From: Phycomyces nitens
Lineage: Eukaryota > Mucoromycota > Mucoromycetes > Mucorales > Phycomycetaceae
Assembly: GCA_022702545.1 (NCBI GenBank)
Contig: JAHRBC010000005.1
Coordinates: 4,797,501 to 4,861,500, forward strand
Direction of reading: 5' to 3'
Length of the DNA stretch: 64,000 bases
Under the pieces are notes generated by a model. That model was given only the letters and a program-made list of their open reading frames with translations, had not been told where the DNA came from and did not search any database. This document shows, one piece after another, positions 59,862 to 64,000 of this stretch. The position numbers were made by a program, and so were the translations under genes. Within the stretch, counting starts at the first letter, position 1. Every line of letters begins with the position of its first letter.

Positions 59862-61195
59862 CACTTTCGGTGTACTGATCTGATCTGGAAAAACAAAAAG
59901 AAATATTTAAAAGTACGGTTCTATTTTGGTGCCGTATTTATGGACCTGGAAATATTGGGAGAATCATATATTCATGAAAATACATGGTCGTGTATTTGTC
60001 GAAAATATTGAGCATACTCTTCATGAAAGCCAATTAAATGAATGGATTGAAAGCTTCTTTATTCTTCTTCACCAGTAATATATCACCTATTATTTGATTT
60101 CCCGTTTATAATTGATTGGTAATGTTTTACGTTTTTATTTTTATTAGAAAGAATAGAATGTTTCTAGGTTTAGGGTCTATTATTACACCTATTCCTATGC
60201 CTAGCCGTTTCTACCTGGTTGCTTGCTGCTATTTGGATGGAATATTTTTCTACATAAAAAATACCTGCAAAAATATGAATATCCAGTGATTTTTTGGGCT
60301 GCGGGAGTGTTCTGTAAAAGATAAAGAAGTGTTAATGATGTGGGGTACAAAGAGGAAATTTTTGTGTGACAAAAGATACTTACATTGCAAGAGATGGGCA
60401 AGAGTGGGCAAAGGGGACTTGAATTGTAAGGCTGGATGGGCTGTGTGGCGGGTTTTACTATAAAAAAGGGAATAAAAATTAATATGGTGAACAGAGTGAT
60501 GATATATTTAATTTACATACCAGGAGTCAAATGGGTTATCAAAGTAGGGGGCATGGTGTGCAAAGAAAGACCAAAGTAGCCTATAAAACACATAATAATA
60601 ATTATTAATAAATAGTCTGAATAATATTTTAGATAAGTAAAAAGCGATTTATAAAGAATATTACCTTTATGATTACAATCACGAATGATGGAGGAGGCCG
60701 ATGGCGTGAATAGAAAGGGCAGTCTACAATGGAATAGAGTCAGAGAAGGAACAAGTATGATTGAAAGAAAAAATTTTACCTGGTGCCGATGGCATCCTTA
60801 CATAAGTTGTTTGGCCAATCTAAGAGAGAAAGTGAAAATAATTTTTATCATGATGACGGGACCAGTGAATGCGGCCAGTGAGTATTTGTCTAGATGGCCA
60901 TTGTGGAAAGGATGAGTTGGAATGGGAGCACACATCTATGAAAAAGAGGTTAATTTGTGTGTATAAAGAGGTATAAAAAATGTCTTACCAGAGAAAGGCA
61001 CCGATATTAAAAAAGCAAACAAAAGGAAAAATAAAGGGAACCAAAGAAAAAGGAGAGAGTCTGAAAAATTTTTCACCTTTGAAACATGCTGCGGAAGGTG
61101 TGATGGATTGAGCCCAAAAACAATATCAAGGCCGATTTGCATCTCAGTGCTTCAAGACAATGGATGAACATCTTTATAGTCATTTAAAATGCCTA
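59862..61195. mobile_element. CACTA-like element H, array-side end
   Basis: Starts CACTTTCGG as E does, and is collinear with E at 36880-37321, 42741-43227 and 47115-47330. It lacks the LINE and element J and so preserves both empty sites. It is cut on the right by the Tc1 element at 61196. Only the third gene remains. Confidence 0.65.
60201..60935 (-). CDS. third transposon gene: seven micro-exons, 126 residues
   Basis: Exons 60935-60863, 60819-60780, 60723-60665, 60580-60521, 60457-60384, 60311-60265 and 60228-60201 are 73, 40, 59, 60, 74, 47 and 28 nt. They sum to 381 nt, and all six introns are GT-AG. The joined frame is open from ATG to TAG although three phases are used. The product begins MCAPIPTHPFHNGH and contains LPFLFTPSASS, CNHKGYFGLSLHTMPPTL and NSSPLCPLLPISCN, with six further or terminal features ending KQPGRNG. 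There are six cysteines in all and many prolines. No signal peptide is visible; an acceptor directly before the ATG suggests a spliced 5-prime leader from about 61050. Related arrays exist in A, B, C, D and E at the same relative position. Function unknown, no family recognised. Whether it is translated is inference from frame conservation. Confidence 0.6.
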
Positions 61196-62754
61196 CAGTA
61201 GGTGGAAAAAGGGTTCGCATGTTCTATTAAAAAATATATATTTTGATAGTACTCTTTCAATTTTTAATATTTTCATATAAAACTACCACATATAAAAATA
61301 TCAACGGCTGAGAATAAATATTGATTTAATAAAACTCAGACAAATTTTTGAAAAGTATGCGAACCCTTTTTCCACTTTGGATAAATTAGTAGAAAATAAA
61401 TTATTTCTCTGTGACTTTTGGTTATAAATCGTTCAAAGTCACATATAATAGTCAAAATGAGTCATATAATTGGAATATAAAACAAAAAAATATATAAATG
61501 ACTAAGTTTTTCTTTTTATTTTCATATTATTCCTTGTTTCTTTTAAAATGAAAATTCTACCTCTTTCTCTCAGAAATTCTATCCAAAGTCAGCTTCAAAG
61601 TGGTGCCTCTGTCAAGAAAATTTCCAAGAACCTTTCTATCTCTGCTGGGACTGTATCCAAGTATAAAAAGAAGATGAAGATCCCTGAAAAAATCTCTATT
61701 GGTGGCCGAATTGCAAAAATTTCCCAAGTCAGAAGGTGCCTGTTAGTAAGACAATTTGTAACTGGTGAAATACAAACTGCCAAAGAAGCACATATGAAAT
61801 TGGATCAAGAGGGACTGCAGCTTGACTATTCAACTGTTTGCAAGACCCTGAAGGCACTTGGTTTCAGAGCAGCAATTAAAAAGAAGAAGCCAATGATATC
61901 AGAGAAAAATCGACAAGCAAGACTTAAATGGGCTTTAGAGCATCGACACTGGACTATTCATGATTGGAAATGTATTATATTCTCAGATGAGACCAAAATC
62001 AATATTTGGGGATCTGATGGAGTAAAATATCATTGGAAAAGGCCAGATGACCCACTACAAGACCATCATCTTGATTTAACTGTAAAACATGGAGGAGGCA
62101 GTTTGATGATGTGGGGATGTATGACTTATGAAGGCATTGGATATGGTTGTCACATACAAGAACTCATGACAAGCAAAGTTTACTGTGATATACTTGAAGA
62201 TAACCTGAAAGAAACTATAGATTTCTATGGTTTTGATAAGCAAAATATCATTTTTCAGCATGATAATGACCCAAAACACACAGCCAAGACAACCAAACAG
62301 TACATCAGTGATATGGAATTGCAAGTACTCCCTTGGCCAGCCCAATCCCCAGACCTGAACCCAATTGAGCATCTTTGGCATCATTTAAAGTTGCAACTTT
62401 CTTTATACTCTTTGAAGGCTAAAGGAGTACATGAACTTTGGGAAAGATGTGATAAAGAATGGAACAATATCACGCAGGATATTTGTAAAAAGTATATAGA
62501 TACAATGCCAGCAAGAGTTGAAGCAGTAATTAAGGCAAAAGGCAAAAATACTAAATATTAATAAAAGTGGCAAAAGGGTTCACATGTAATAAAAATCTTT
62601 GTATTTATTTATCTCAATATGTTTTAAATCTCCGCTTATAAAATTTATAATAAATACACACCTAAAAAATATCTTTCAAATACTTTTTGTTTTATGCTAA
62701 TATGATACATATTCATAGAGATATTATAAGACTAATAAATAATATATAAACATG
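61196..62754 (+). mobile_element. Tc1-type element, right end cut by G
   Basis: Begins CAGTAGGTGGAAAAAGGG directly after TA (61194-61195), the target of Tc1/mariner elements. A second, inverted copy of the end motif lies at 61357-61375 (ATGCGAACCCTTTTTCCAC). The matching inner copy of the right side is at 62566-62586. The outer right end stops at AACATG, where element G begins; the complement of the left end continues through exactly this AACATG, so G is inserted in the right terminal repeat. Confidence 0.85.
61548..62561 (+). CDS. Tc1/mariner-family transposase, intact
   Basis: 337 residues with no interruption. The N-terminal helix-turn-helix (SVKKISKNLSISAGTVSKYK, residues about 20-40) would bind the terminal repeats. 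The catalytic domain shows IIFSDETKINIWG (first Asp), FQHDNDPKHTAKT (second Asp) and SPDLNPIEHLW (Glu). There are 34 residues between the second Asp and the Glu, that is DD34E as in Tc1. It cuts and pastes the element at TA sites. The reading frame is complete, but the right terminal repeat of this copy is truncated by G, so the copy itself may not move. Confidence 0.93.
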   Translation: MKILPLSLRNSIQSQLQSGASVKKISKNLSISAGTVSKYKKKMKIPEKISIGGRIAKISQVRRCLLVRQFVTGEIQTAKEAHMKLDQEGLQLDYSTVCKTLKALGFRAAIKKKKPMISEKNRQARLKWALEHRHWTIHDWKCIIFSDETKINIWGSDGVKYHWKRPDDPLQDHHLDLTVKHGGGSLMMWGCMTYEGIGYGCHIQELMTSKVYCDILEDNLKETIDFYGFDKQNIIFQHDNDPKHTAKTTKQYISDMELQVLPWPAQSPDLNPIEHLWHHLKLQLSLYSLKAKGVHELWERCDKEWNNITQDICKKYIDTMPARVEAVIKAKGKNTKY

Positions 62755-64000
62755 CACTGCAAAAGAAGGGTTGTATTAGCCAGAATTAGAGATTTTGAAT
62801 TATTACGAATTTTTAAAAATGAATTCTAACTCCATCATTTTGACAATTTTTTAATGATGAGACCTAATTTCGCATTTTATTTCATATATGAGCTCTAAAT
62901 CGCATATTTGACGCAAAATAGCACACATTTTAATTGACTTTGCAAAATAAATAAATTAAATTGGCATTATTTTTTTTTCATTTTTATAAACTATATCGAT
63001 TTTTACGATTATTGCTTTTTATTGATTGTATAGACAAAACATTCAATATATTTAAGATGAATCAATGTGTACGTAATAATAATGACCAATATTTTAAAAT
63101 AAAAAATAATATTCAAGGATAATTAATAATTTCGGCACCATTAGTAATCCACCAATTTTTTTGAATGTAAGAGATTGGGTTTGTAATGCTTATAAATATT
63201 AAGGGAGATTGATTCAAAGCCCAGATATCAAAAGACGATGATGAATAAATGGTGTGTTTGATAATAGGATTAATAATATATATCGTCTCGCTCTGAAATA
63301 CGATTCATATAAAAAAGAGCCAAATATAATACCTCTTGCTCATATAATCTTTATTATGAATAACATTAAAAACGAAACATACAACCTCCTGTGCAAATGT
63401 TCGGCCTGTACCAAATATACAGCCAATGGAATATTGCAGAATGCACAGACATTCATGCGCCATAAGAATTCTGATAATGTGTCAAGCATTGGTCCCAAGG
63501 ATAGAGATGATTGTAAGTGAAATTGTATATTGTTATTCATAATCTAATAATGTTTGTTGTTAATTATTACAGCCAATGTCAGAAGCACAGTTGAAGAAGA
63601 GTCAGATATCATAATGCCTGATATTTCTAATGAGTTTATTGATTGTAAGTGCGATATATTTTGGTTATCAATTACAGGTACTAACTTTTATTTTATTATA
63701 GATGAAGACAGCTTTTCTATCATGTCAGTCGAAACTACTGGACAACAGATACCTTTCTTGAGAGAAGACGATGTTTTTGACGTTGAGGAGGAATCAGATG
63801 TTGAGTCATCACTCATTGCAGCTGACAATGAGGATTCCGATTCAAATGATGAATCTAGCGATGAAGATGAGACTGAGATTGATGGCGGCAATGGTTTTGA
63901 ACAAATGATGGCTTCAAGTATGTATACATAAAATACAAACATATTTAATTGTATACAAGTTATTTATCATATACTTTCCTTTGTAGTTGGATCCTTGAAG
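62755..64000 (+). mobile_element. CACTA-like element G, left end (continues beyond window)
   Basis: CACTGCAAAAGAAGGG at 62755 and the following 1.24 kb are almost identical to 13105-14350 of C, differing by two short indels in T or A runs and a few substitutions. It is preceded by ATG, the likely 3-bp target sequence within the Tc1 end. Confidence 0.88.
63356..64000 (+). CDS. CACTA-like transposase of G, N-terminal part
   Basis: Same start and exon structure as 13708-16842: exons at about 63356-63512, 63573-63644, 63702-63917 and from 63987. It encodes MNNIKNETYN, the CKCSAC zinc-ligand set and the acidic SDEDETE stretch. One visible change is Asn to Asp in REDNVFD. It runs off the window; no interruption is seen in this part. 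Confidence 0.85.

Noticed and set aside
59862..59880. A host promoter or gene boundary near CACTTTCGG
   Set aside because: The same start occurs at 36729 with collinear sequence behind it, so an element terminus is the better reading.
60936..61142. Hydrophobic 68-residue frame upstream of the H third gene
   Set aside because: Its donor site would leave phase 1, which does not join the open frame of the seven-exon gene; treated as probable 5-prime leader sequence.

Overview
The window is AT-rich eukaryotic DNA with short GT-AG introns, almost certainly from a filamentous fungus. Codon-level similarity among element proteins, small introns and the mix of CACTA-like, chromodomain Ty3/gypsy, APE-type LINE and Tc1 elements fit an early-diverging lineage such as Mucoromycota; that assignment is inference. 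I found no ordinary host protein gene. The only host-type gene I recognise is one tRNA-Gly(GCC) at 20422-20492. Everything else is a stack of nested transposons.

The dominant family is a CACTA-like DNA transposon, seen as copies A (1-3472), B (3473-10673), C (13105-20178), D (32086-36534), E (36729-55274), F (55275-59861), H (59862-61195) and G (62755-64000). Termini begin CACTG or CACTT, and target duplications are 3 bp (AAT for C, TAT for D). The fullest copies share one layout: a large transposase gene, then tail-to-tail with it a four-exon accessory gene (coiled-coil N-terminus, PSWRSDE motif), then a divergent spacer, then a third, previously unremarked gene made of very short exons. C has an intact 982-residue transposase. 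B has an intact 341-residue accessory gene. H has an open seven-exon copy of the third gene (126 residues). No single copy has all three intact.

A second CACTA group has CACTACGG/CACTATGG ends and subterminal AACGGTAG repeats: fragment X (10674-12282, with the C-terminus of a diverged transposase), and two non-autonomous copies, I (32723-34925) and J (43228-47114). J can be matched to its empty site elsewhere in the window.

Retroelements: gypsy1 (20573-25938) sits inside an LTR of gypsy2 (20534-31415), just downstream of the tRNA. A chromodomain gypsy3 (49621-55177) has nearly identical LTRs and sits inside the transposase of E. An APE-type LINE (37322-42740) lies inside an intron of the third gene of E. 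A Tc1 element (61196-62754) with an intact DD34E transposase lies in H and is itself cut by G. Nesting order readable from the junctions: A in B in X; gypsy1 in gypsy2; I in D; LINE, J, gypsy3 and F in E; G in Tc1 in H.
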